Assembly (NCBI GenBank): GCA_017621815.1 | Contig: JAGASK010000037.1 | Coordinates: 1 to 47,394 of the forward strand | Reading direction: 5' to 3' | Source of the DNA: Lachnospiraceae bacterium | GTDB lineage: Bacteria > Bacillota > Clostridia > Lachnospirales > Lachnospiraceae | Length of the DNA stretch: 47,394 nucleotides | Shown here: positions 17,383 to 25,002 of the stretch, piece by piece | How the letters are laid out: every line of letters starts with the position of its first letter | Numbering within the stretch: the stretch's first letter is position 1 | Made by a program: the position numbers and the translations under genes | Notes under the pieces: generated by a model | The model's database searches: none | Seen by the model: only the letters and a program-made list of their open reading frames with translations | What the model was told of the DNA's origin: nothing

Positions 17383-18755
17383 ACCTGTTTCTCCTTGATT
17401 TTTGCTGTGATTTCCTCTATTTTCTCTTCTGTCAGAATATATTTTTTACGGAACAGGAACACTGCTGTAAGCAGTCCGATAATGGGAAGCGCCGCCATGG
17501 TCAGCCTAAGTCCCACAACAGAGGAACCTTTAGCTGCCCTTGCCGCCCCGGTATTTGCGGTATCATTGCTCAGACTGCATACTGTCAGACATATGGATGC
17601 TATCAGCGCCGCCATGCCGGAGGCGAGCTTTACCACAAAGGTCTGCATGGAAAATATAACGCTCTCATCTCTCCTGTTATTTTTAAATTCGCCGTAATCA
17701 ACTGTATTGGCAAGGAATACCGTAGTAAGCACTGTCAGCATTCCGAATGCGGCAAAAATAAAGAATCCCGGAATAAACAAAAGCACAATGTTGGACATAT
17801 TAATAAAGGTTATTACTAAAAGGGCTGCGTAGCCGCCTACTGCCATCACAAAACTCACATAAAACACCTGAATGGCACTGATAAATTTCCGCAGCACAGG
17901 AAAGAAAATCATCATGGACAGAATCTGAACGGCTCCGCCGAAGGTATTAAAGAGAGTATAACTGTTATACCATGCTTCTCCTCCAAAATCATATTTAAAA
18001 AAGTAAATCACAAGGTTAGAGGTAATATATAAGGAACAGTTAATCAGGACTATGGTAATCACCACCGTCATTGCCTGATCATTCTGCAGAAGCGCTTTCA
18101 GCATCTGCCCTACCGACGGAGAATCCACATCCACCGTGGATTTTTCCCTGATTGTCATACAGGCCGCAAAAATAAAAACAACAAAAAGCACCGCAATAAT
18201 AAGGGCAAACCACTTAAAACCTGCCCTTTCATCTCCCCTGCCCAGCGCATACACACATTTCATTGTAATAATAGTAATAATTGCGGAACCCACACCTGCA
18301 CAGGAACGTGCAAGAGTAGAAAGATTTTCCCTTTCTTTTCCCCCTTCTGTAAATGCAGGTATCATGGACCAGAAAGGAATATCCATCATCGTATACGTAA
18401 CTCCCCAGAGCACATACGTAATGGCTGCATAAGCAATCAGACCGGACCCGTTCAGTGCCGGAGGCGCCGCAAACATAAAGTAAAGCACAACAGCATTTAA
18501 TATGGTGCCAATCAACATCCATGGGCGGAATTTTCCCCACTTCGTTCTGGTTCTGGCTACAATAACCCCCATAACCGGGTCATTAAAAGCATCAAATACG
18601 CGGGCTGCCATTAAGATAATTCCCATGGCAATGGCGCTGACTCCCAGAATATCCTGATAATAATAAAGTATGTAACTGGCAGAAAGCATATAGACCATAT
18701 CCTTGCCCACAGCTCCCAATCCGTAAGAAACTTTTTCTCCTGACGATAACTTCAT
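17379..18755 (-). CDS. GPH-family sugar:cation symporter (MelB-like)
   Basis: The 458-residue protein has twelve apparent membrane helices and the glycoside-pentoside-hexuronide family signatures: GLGAVGKDMVYML at the start, VFDAFNDPVMGVIVARTRTKWGKFRPW (two overlapping family motifs, residues about 50-76) and a C-terminal charged tail. It imports a glycoside, pentose or hexuronide with Na+ or H+. The divergent gene looks like a 2-keto-3-deoxygluconate kinase, which makes a hexuronide or its glycoside a reasonable guess. The stop overlaps the aminotransferase start by four bases. Confidence 0.88.
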   Translation of the reverse strand: MKLSSGEKVSYGLGAVGKDMVYMLSASYILYYYQDILGVSAIAMGIILMAARVFDAFNDPVMGVIVARTRTKWGKFRPWMLIGTILNAVVLYFMFAAPPALNGSGLIAYAAITYVLWGVTYTMMDIPFWSMIPAFTEGGKERENLSTLARSCAGVGSAIITIITMKCVYALGRGDERAGFKWFALIIAVLFVVFIFAACMTIREKSTVDVDSPSVGQMLKALLQNDQAMTVVITIVLINCSLYITSNLVIYFFKYDFGGEAWYNSYTLFNTFGGAVQILSMMIFFPVLRKFISAIQVFYVSFVMAVGGYAALLVITFINMSNIVLLFIPGFFIFAAFGMLTVLTTVFLANTVDYGEFKNNRRDESVIFSMQTFVVKLASGMAALIASICLTVCSLSNDTANTGAARAAKGSSVVGLRLTMAALPIIGLLTAVFLFRKKYILTEEKIEEITAKIKEKQV

Positions 18756-18884
18756 ACTAATTTTCCTCTTTTCCGATACTTTTTGTCTCTATTCTAACAC
18801 AAAACATATTCCCGATACATACAAAAAAACAAATGAACCGGCATTATTTTATGATTATTTCTTTATTTCCGCAAATAACTTTGC

Positions 18885-18916
18885 TATAATTGAATTATCA
18901 ATTAATATTTGATAAT
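18885..18916 (+). promoter_or_regulatory. Promoter -10 and operator-like inverted repeat of the sugar kinase gene
   Basis: TATAAT at 18885-18890 is followed directly by the perfect inverted repeat ATTATCAA (18894-18901), 7-base spacer, TTGATAAT (18909-18916). An inverted repeat covering the transcription start is typical of a repressor operator. It lies between the divergent transporter and kinase genes and may control both. Confidence 0.55.
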
Positions 18917-18950
18917 ACGCAATAATATTCTGACAAATAAGGAGTCGTCT

Positions 18951-20039
18951 ATGGAACATTTTAATCCCTTATTACAAAACAACAAAAGTCCCCAGAAATT
19001 TTTCACAATCGGAGAAATCATGCTTCGTTTAACTCCGCCGAATTACGAAAAAATCCGTATGGCAAGCAATTTTGAAGCCAGTTACGGCGGCAGTGAAGCA
19101 AACATCGCCCTGGCGCTTGCAAACCTGGGAATTGACAGTACCTTTTTCAGCGTGGTTCCCAATAACAGCCTTGGCAAAAGCGCCGTGCGTATGCTGCGAA
19201 GCAATGATGTACACTGCACGCCCATGATACTCAGTACCCCCGAAGAAACTCCCACCCATCGCCTCGGTACATATTATCTGGAAACAGGCTACGGCATCCG
19301 TGCCAGCAAGGTAACGTATGACCGCAAGCACAGTGCCATTACGGAATATGATTTCAGCAATGTGGATTTAAATGCTTTGCTTGACGGTTTTGACTGGCTT
19401 CATTTAAGCGGCATTACTCCCGCTCTCGGCGCCAACTGCCGGCAATTAATTATGGACAGCCTGAAAACCGCAAAAGAAAAAGGAATGACCGTAAGCTTTG
19501 ACGGCAACTTCCGAAGCGCCCTGTGGACATGGGAAGAAGCAAGAGATTTCTGTACGGAATGCCTTCCTTATGTAGACGTTCTTTTCGGCATTGAGCCATA
19601 TCATCTCTGGAAAGATGAAAATGACCACGGCAAAGGCGATTATAAGGACGGAGTTCCCCTTCAGCCCACATATGAACAGCAGGATGAAATCTTCCAGGCT
19701 TTTGTATCCCGGTATCCTAATTTGAAGTGTATCGCCCGTCATGTGCGCTATGCCCACAGCGGAAGCGAAAACAGCCTGAAAGCTTTTATGTGGTATGAAG
19801 GACATACCTTTGAAAGCAAGCTCTTTACCTTTAATATCTTAGACCGTGTAGGCGGCGGTGATGCTTTTGCCAGCGGACTTATTTATGCTATGATGCACGG
19901 CTATCGGGCTATGGATATGATTAACTTTGCCGTAGCAAGCAGCGTAATCAAGCATACCATTCATGGAGACGCCAACATCACTGATGACGCAAAAAGCATC
20001 CGCAACCTGATGAATATGAATTACGACATTAAGAGATAG
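18951..20039 (+). CDS. PfkB-family sugar kinase, 2-dehydro-3-deoxygluconokinase-like
   Basis: The 362-residue product begins with FTIGEIMLRLTPPNY, has YGGSEANIALALANLG (substrate-binding segment of PfkB kinases) and the C-terminal DRVGGGDAFASGLIYAMMHG with the catalytic Asp. The FTIGEIMLRL start and GSEANIA form are those of 2-keto-3-deoxygluconate kinases, which make KDG-6-phosphate for the Entner-Doudoroff-type aldolase in hexuronate breakdown. The start at 18951 follows AAGGAG. No aldolase, isomerase or dehydratase of that pathway is adjacent. The divergent GPH transporter fits a sugar-acid pathway. Confidence 0.8.
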   Translation: MEHFNPLLQNNKSPQKFFTIGEIMLRLTPPNYEKIRMASNFEASYGGSEANIALALANLGIDSTFFSVVPNNSLGKSAVRMLRSNDVHCTPMILSTPEETPTHRLGTYYLETGYGIRASKVTYDRKHSAITEYDFSNVDLNALLDGFDWLHLSGITPALGANCRQLIMDSLKTAKEKGMTVSFDGNFRSALWTWEEARDFCTECLPYVDVLFGIEPYHLWKDENDHGKGDYKDGVPLQPTYEQQDEIFQAFVSRYPNLKCIARHVRYAHSGSENSLKAFMWYEGHTFESKLFTFNILDRVGGGDAFASGLIYAMMHGYRAMDMINFAVASSVIKHTIHGDANITDDAKSIRNLMNMNYDIKR

Positions 20040-20070
20040 TATAATACGCAAACCTTTTATTATCATCAAA

Positions 20071-20133
20071 AATCCCATATGCATGATTTCTTCGAGCAAC
20101 AAGATTGTTGACTTAAAGTCTGCATATGGGATT
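20071..20133. terminator. Nested inverted repeat between convergent genes
   Basis: AATCCCATATGCA (20071-20083) pairs perfectly with TGCATATGGGATT (20121-20133). Inside the loop a second stem, CAACA/TGTTG, lies at about 20097-20110. It sits between the kinase stop and the stop of the convergent membrane protein gene and probably serves as a transcription end for one or both. Confidence 0.5.
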
Positions 20134-20157
20134 CTTATGTTTTATTGTTCGAAATAT

Positions 20158-21315
20158 TTACTGCTCGGACTGTGAAGGCTGCTGTTCACCGTACTGCGCA
20201 TCCTGATTCTGCATGGGCTCTGCTGTTTCACGGCTTTCCGCATATTGCTGTTCGGGTGCATTATAGCGAAGCTGCAAAAAGCCCTGATAATCTTTCTGGT
20301 ACAGTCGTACTAATTCATCTGAATATCCAACCACTGCCCTGGGCATTAACTGATTGATATACTGAAGCACTTCCGTTCCTACATCCTCTTTGGGAACATA
20401 AATATGGGCAACTTTCTTATTGTTTAACAGATAAACAAGTATTTCATGGGTAGTGCCGGTTTTAATTCCGTTGGTTCTGTGGGTCGTATTCTGCTGGTAT
20501 GCCCATATAACCTGGTCATTTACAAGAATATGCGGTTTATTTCCACTCATGTAAAAAATAAACCTTCTGCCTATGCGCAAATCATTTCCTTTATTGAATA
20601 ACTTCGCACTCTCATAATCAAATTCCACGTCTGATACACTGAAACCGGAATCCTCAATTTCTTTCTTAAAAGACTTAAGCTTCCCTCCTGTCAGTGCATG
20701 AATCAGCATTATCAAGCCGATTACTATCAAAATAACACCAATGCCGACAACACCGTAAACAGTAGTAGCTGCACCGCCTGTCAAAGCCCCTACGCTGATA
20801 TAGTAAGGCAGTGTATATTCTTCAAACTCTTCTTCTGACCAGTCAGAATCCAGAAAATATTCTTTAAAATACTCGTATTCCTGAGAGGACATTTTATTCA
20901 CTGCGCCGGAGTATTCTATCGGGTCTGAATACTCATAATTATAGGTAGCGTCTGCCATTTCTTCCATCTTTCGTTCATCGGAAGCAGGCACTTTGATTCC
21001 CATGTATTTAAAATCTTCACTGTCTTCATCACCGGTCCAGATAATATAATACAGGCTGGTAGTCCGTGTTGCATGAGTCTTGGTATTTTCCTCATACTCC
21101 TCCATAAAAGAGCCAAAATTCACGTCAATGGAAGCGTCCACAATTAAGTCCCCATTAATTTCGTCAGGCGCCAGCGTTTCAAATTTAACATGACCCTTCA
21201 TTAATGACTTAAGATTTGAAACCTCAAGACCAATCAGTACAATACCGGCAATAAAAAGAATAATCACAGCCGGAAGTGCTTTCACAATACTTTTTTTCTT
21301 TAGTTTCTCTAACAT
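20158..21315 (-). CDS. Two-helix membrane protein with Gln-rich tail, function unknown
   Basis: I do not recognise a named family for this 385-residue protein. A first membrane helix lies at about 13-35, an acidic extracytoplasmic region of about 150 residues follows (with EENTKTHATRTTSLYYIIW), and a second helix at about 190-212 includes a GVVGIGVILIVIGLIMLIH stretch. A cytoplasmic domain of about 150 residues ends in a disordered tail rich in Gln, Glu and Ala. The start at 21315 follows AAGGGAG by a good distance; an upstream GTG falls inside that site. It appears to be monocistronic. Confidence 0.7.
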   Translation of the reverse strand: MLEKLKKKSIVKALPAVIILFIAGIVLIGLEVSNLKSLMKGHVKFETLAPDEINGDLIVDASIDVNFGSFMEEYEENTKTHATRTTSLYYIIWTGDEDSEDFKYMGIKVPASDERKMEEMADATYNYEYSDPIEYSGAVNKMSSQEYEYFKEYFLDSDWSEEEFEEYTLPYYISVGALTGGAATTVYGVVGIGVILIVIGLIMLIHALTGGKLKSFKKEIEDSGFSVSDVEFDYESAKLFNKGNDLRIGRRFIFYMSGNKPHILVNDQVIWAYQQNTTHRTNGIKTGTTHEILVYLLNNKKVAHIYVPKEDVGTEVLQYINQLMPRAVVGYSDELVRLYQKDYQGFLQLRYNAPEQQYAESRETAEPMQNQDAQYGEQQPSQSEQ

Positions 21316-21520
21316 TCCTATCTCCCTTTCCACCTAAAGTTACTCCCTATTTTTTTCAGGTAACTTAAAAAGTATAGCATATCTTCAGGCGAATAGCAAT
21401 TTATACAAAAATTGTTTATGCTTTAAAGCAGAAGAAAAAATTCAGCCTGCAGTAAGGTCAGTGCGCATTTTGCGCCTTACCTCTTTTTCTCTTTATCCCA
21501 TTATTATTTTTTCATTTTCT

Positions 21521-21609
21521 TCATGGGCATATCACAAAATATGAACTTTCACATTACTTTTTTTCTTTTTTCCTCATGGGTGTATCACAAGATACAGACT
21601 TTCACATTA
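21521..21609 (-). ncRNA. Two tandem structured repeats downstream of tag
   Basis: Two 36-bp units, 21521-21556 and 21574-21609, lie 53 bases apart and differ at six positions, all transitions. Read on the minus strand each forms a 6-bp hairpin with TTGT loop (TGTATC/GATACA and CATATT/GATATG). Five of the six changes lie in the stem and all keep pairing. They follow the tag stop codon, so they would be in its 3' untranslated RNA. This fills most of the 316-base gap between tag and the membrane protein gene; an imperfect hairpin at about 21449-21477 is the only other structure seen. Confidence 0.5.
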
Positions 21610-21631
21610 TTTCTTCTCCTGCATAAAACGA

Positions 21632-22216
21632 TCACTCTTTAAACTGAATGGGATATTTATCCAAAATCCGCTGGTATTGGAAGCATTTTTCCTCATGGTC
21701 ATTAATCATGCCGCAGGCCTGAAGATGGGAATAGACAGTAATGGAGCCTAAATACTTAAATCCTCTCTTTTTCAGTTCCTTAGCAATTTCATCCGACAAT
21801 TCATTGCTTGCCACCCACTTTTTCTGATGACTTCTGTATACAATGGTTTTATGATTGCTGTAATTCCACAGGAATTCATCGAAGGAACCAAACTCCTCCC
21901 TGATTTTCTGAAAAGCCGACGCATTGCTGATAACCGCGCGTATTTTCCGTATGGACTTAATCATATCAGGGGTCTCCATAATGCTTTGAATTTTTTCTTC
22001 ATCATAGGCTGCAATTTTATCAAAATCAAAATTATCAAAGCATTTGCGGAAAGTTTCCCTCTTTTTCAGCATCAGGCTCCAGCTGAGCCCGCACTGCATG
22101 ACTTCCAGCATTAAAAATTCAAACTGTTTCCTGTCATCATGCAGAGGAATTCCCCACTCTTTATCATGATATTCTTCATTCAATCCGCCGTCTTTGCACC
22201 AATTACATTTTTCCAT
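21632..22216 (-). CDS. tag: DNA-3-methyladenine glycosylase I
   Basis: Tag removes 3-methyladenine from alkylated DNA. The 194-residue product keeps the zinc ligands Cys4 and His17 (CNWC...EEYHDKEWG) and the C-terminal His and Cys in NDHEEKC. The catalytic-pocket glutamate Glu38 is present in LMLEVMQCGLSW, the position known from E. coli Tag. The length is normal for the family. It appears to be monocistronic, with a gap of about 160 bases to the BlaR1-like gene upstream and the tandem hairpins downstream. Confidence 0.95.
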   Translation of the reverse strand: MEKCNWCKDGGLNEEYHDKEWGIPLHDDRKQFEFLMLEVMQCGLSWSLMLKKRETFRKCFDNFDFDKIAAYDEEKIQSIMETPDMIKSIRKIRAVISNASAFQKIREEFGSFDEFLWNYSNHKTIVYRSHQKKWVASNELSDEIAKELKKRGFKYLGSITVYSHLQACGMINDHEEKCFQYQRILDKYPIQFKE

Positions 22217-22377
22217 TCCGGTCTCCTTTTTCCATAAACATCGGCGTTTATCCTCCAGCCGCCATTTTCAAGCACAGTTACATTCTGCCAGTGAAAGGTA
22301 TCAGCTGTTATTTCAGAAAACACCCACTTTGTTTTTCAATTAAGCCGTTTAAAGTATCACTGGTATAGCTTCCCCTC

Positions 22378-24528
22378 CTATTTTTCCCATGTCCGGGGAA
22401 TCCAGATTCCGTCCTCTCCGTAAGGCTGAATCATATTGACATAAGCATAGCTGTTGTCCACAAAGTGGAAAATAACCTGTACTTCGCCTTCTTCTTTCTC
22501 TTTCACTGTTATCTCTGCCTTATTTTCATTATTCAGAATATTCAAAAGGCAGCGGGCAGCCGTTCCCGGTTCAAAGAGCAGAGAATAATAATCGCTTTTT
22601 CTGTTTTCTCTGGCATTGTCATTCAGGACTTCTCCTGCGCCGTTATACAGATAATCCATCTGCGTATTGTTTATGATTCCATCAGGATATGCCTCATAAA
22701 ATTCCTCTGCAGTGCAGATATATTCAAATGTCTTTAGCTTCTCCGTTTCCACCAGCCATTCATCATCCGTCTTATGAAATGTCAGATACTCCTTCCATAC
22801 GGTAACATGGGGCTCTGAAGTCCACGCATAATACAGGATTTCTGCATTTGCAGGCCGGGGTACCGACACGATGCAGTCAGTTTCATAATTCCAGGGCCAT
22901 GGGCTGGACCAGCCGAAATCATTGGTTCCTGCAGCAGTCATTCCCTGTTCCTCAAAAGAAGCTTTCATTTCCTGAGAGCTTAAAGACATAATCGTCTTGC
23001 CGTCTCTGTTGCAGAAGGCTTCTGCCCAGCGCTCTAAGAAAGGGAAATTCTCCCACGCCTTCTCTTCTTCCATCGCAGAATCAGAGGACTTGTCCACCCG
23101 CAAATCTTCCGGTGTCAATCCCCATATATCATAAATTGCCGCATTATCCTCAGCTCCGAAATCATAATACACATCCTCTGAACGGTAGACAGCACAACTG
23201 TCCTCTGCCAACATGATTTGACCGCAGACGCCATCTGAACGTGTCAGGAACAAAATGCTGCTAAAAGGACACTTGCTTCCTCCTTTAATTTCTGCCTCTA
23301 TCGTTCCCAATTCCTGCTCCAGAAAAGCTAAATCCTCTTTATCCGTGGCAAGATATATATCACCATTCACCAGAAGGCTTGCGCTGATAAGGTCATGGAT
23401 ATCCTCCGGTTTAAACCACACCGCAGCACTATATTCAGCCGGAAGCTTTGGGTCTGCCTCTTCCGTTTCTTCCCCTTTTGACGCTTCCGCTGTCTCTTCT
23501 CCTTCCTCATTTTCTGTGGAAAAGGAATCATGTCCTGACGTTATTTCATCATCAGGTTCTTTCGCCGCTTTCGGATTCGCAATAAGTCCGACAGCAATCC
23601 CCGCCACCAAAAGCACGCACAGCAGAATTATCCATGGTGCAGGCTTTTTATAATGAATCACATTTTTAATCCTGCTCTTTATATTTCCTTCTCCGAAAGC
23701 AAGGGGTATTCCCACCAATGCTTTATGCCCTGCAGACAGGTTCAAAAGAGATGAGGAATAATCCGCTTTGATATCACTTCCCATTTTCCGCAGAACAGCC
23801 TCATCGCAGGACATTTCCATGTCCTTTTCCGCCAGAATAAATGCCAGCCAGATAAGGGGATTAAACCAATGAACCATTAAAGCAAAATATGCTGCTGTTT
23901 TAATAATGTGGTCCCCTCTTCTTATATGTGTCTGCTCATGCAGGATAATATAGTCCTGTTCCTTCTTTGTCAGCGTGCTTGGCAGATAAATTTGAGGCCG
24001 TAAGCATCCCAGCACAAAGGGAGATGAAATATAATCGCACAAATAAATATTATCCCTGAAATGTATCCTTCCAACCAGTTTCCCTTTCAGGAGAAAAAGA
24101 CTGACGCCGCCATAGAGCAGCATGGCTGCCATACCGAACATCCAAAGCCAAGCTGCAGCCACAATCAATACATTTTCCGCCTCTTCAGCTCTTTGCTGCC
24201 AGCCATTTGGTGCTTCCCGGCTTTCCTGTTCCCCCACTTCATAAACAGGCACGGACGTACTTATTGTATTGTCATATTGGTTAAAATCAGGTATGTATTC
24301 AATACTGTTCTTTTCTGTAACGGGCGCATCCACAAGGGAAAGAAATGACAGATTACCGGAAAAAGAAACCGGGCACAGCAGCCTGAATAAAACAGCGGCC
24401 CACAGAAGATAACTGAATATTCTGGGAGCCTTTTTCAAAATAAGCCTTACCGGCAGCACAAATAAAGTAACGATGCCTGCCGTAAGGCTCATATTCAAAA
24501 TCCGGGGCAGAAGGGTATACATCCACAT
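22378..24528 (-). CDS. BlaR1/MecR1-type M56 metallopeptidase signal transducer with unknown sensor domain
   Basis: The 716-residue membrane protein has four N-terminal helices around a zinc protease core: HEQTH at residues 197-201 and the downstream glutamate segment EKDMEMSCDEAV. A fifth helix at about 298-315 leads to an extracytoplasmic region of about 400 residues. In BlaR1 this region is a penicillin-binding sensor. Here it begins with a Glu-rich linker, contains two domains of unknown type, and I see no SxxK/SxN/KTG penicillin-binding set, so the signal is probably not a beta-lactam. The neighbouring BlaI-like repressor gene lies 3 bases upstream. On sensing, such proteases trigger inactivation of the repressor. 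Confidence 0.85.
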   Translation of the reverse strand: MWMYTLLPRILNMSLTAGIVTLFVLPVRLILKKAPRIFSYLLWAAVLFRLLCPVSFSGNLSFLSLVDAPVTEKNSIEYIPDFNQYDNTISTSVPVYEVGEQESREAPNGWQQRAEEAENVLIVAAAWLWMFGMAAMLLYGGVSLFLLKGKLVGRIHFRDNIYLCDYISSPFVLGCLRPQIYLPSTLTKKEQDYIILHEQTHIRRGDHIIKTAAYFALMVHWFNPLIWLAFILAEKDMEMSCDEAVLRKMGSDIKADYSSSLLNLSAGHKALVGIPLAFGEGNIKSRIKNVIHYKKPAPWIILLCVLLVAGIAVGLIANPKAAKEPDDEITSGHDSFSTENEEGEETAEASKGEETEEADPKLPAEYSAAVWFKPEDIHDLISASLLVNGDIYLATDKEDLAFLEQELGTIEAEIKGGSKCPFSSILFLTRSDGVCGQIMLAEDSCAVYRSEDVYYDFGAEDNAAIYDIWGLTPEDLRVDKSSDSAMEEEKAWENFPFLERWAEAFCNRDGKTIMSLSSQEMKASFEEQGMTAAGTNDFGWSSPWPWNYETDCIVSVPRPANAEILYYAWTSEPHVTVWKEYLTFHKTDDEWLVETEKLKTFEYICTAEEFYEAYPDGIINNTQMDYLYNGAGEVLNDNARENRKSDYYSLLFEPGTAARCLLNILNNENKAEITVKEKEEGEVQVIFHFVDNSYAYVNMIQPYGEDGIWIPRTWEK

Positions 24529-24531
24529 AGG

Positions 24532-24894
24532 CTATTTCCTCCTGCTTTCTTCAATTATTTTCTGAAGCTCCTGGATTTCGTTGTCCGATAATTTTTTACG
24601 TGTAGTAAAGGCCGTCAGAAATTTAGGCAGAGAACCCTGAAATGCTTCTTCTACAAATTTCTCGCTCTGTCTTGCCGTAAATTCCTCTTTTGATACCAAT
24701 GATGTGACCCTGCCGTCAATATTTTGAAAAATTCCCCTTTCGCATAATCTTCTTAAAATAGTATAGGTTGTGGATTTTTTCCAATTCAGTTCTTTTTCGC
24801 ATAACTTTACAAGTTCCCCGGACTGAAGGGGTTCATTATTCCAGATGATATCTGCAAACCGCATTTCGATTGCTCCAAGCCTGTATTCCGCCAT
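24532..24894 (-). CDS. BlaI/MecI-family transcriptional repressor
   Basis: The 120-residue winged-helix repressor has the family layout: LGAIEMRFADIIWNNEPLQSGEL, then NWKKSTTYTILRRLCERGI (recognition region, residues about 34-52), then a C-terminal dimerisation helix. BlaI-type dimers bind palindromic operators and are inactivated through a cognate M56 protease, here encoded 3 bases downstream. The upstream region holds a perfect 20-bp inverted repeat that is the obvious autoregulatory operator. The Lys- and Arg-rich tail is ordinary. Confidence 0.92.
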   Translation of the reverse strand: MAEYRLGAIEMRFADIIWNNEPLQSGELVKLCEKELNWKKSTTYTILRRLCERGIFQNIDGRVTSLVSKEEFTARQSEKFVEEAFQGSLPKFLTAFTTRKKLSDNEIQELQKIIEESRRK

Positions 24895-24908
24895 AGTCTC
24901 TCCTTTCA

Positions 24909-24952
24909 GGTTTACTCGTTGTAAACTATCCTTAGTTTACAACGAGTAAACC
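24909..24952. promoter_or_regulatory. Double-dyad operator of the BlaI/BlaR1-like operon
   Basis: Two perfect 20-base arms (24909-24928 and 24933-24952) surround TCCT. Each arm is itself a dyad, GTTTACTCGTTGTAAAC and its complement, with GTTTAC/GTAAAC halves around five bases. The structure gives two dimer sites side by side, 15 bases upstream of the repressor start codon. BlaI-type repressors are known to bind such short dyads. Confidence 0.85.
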
Positions 24953-25002
24953 TGTTTGTCAAGAGCTCCGCAGGCTTTACTGTCTCTCTTCTTTCTGCGT
25001 TT

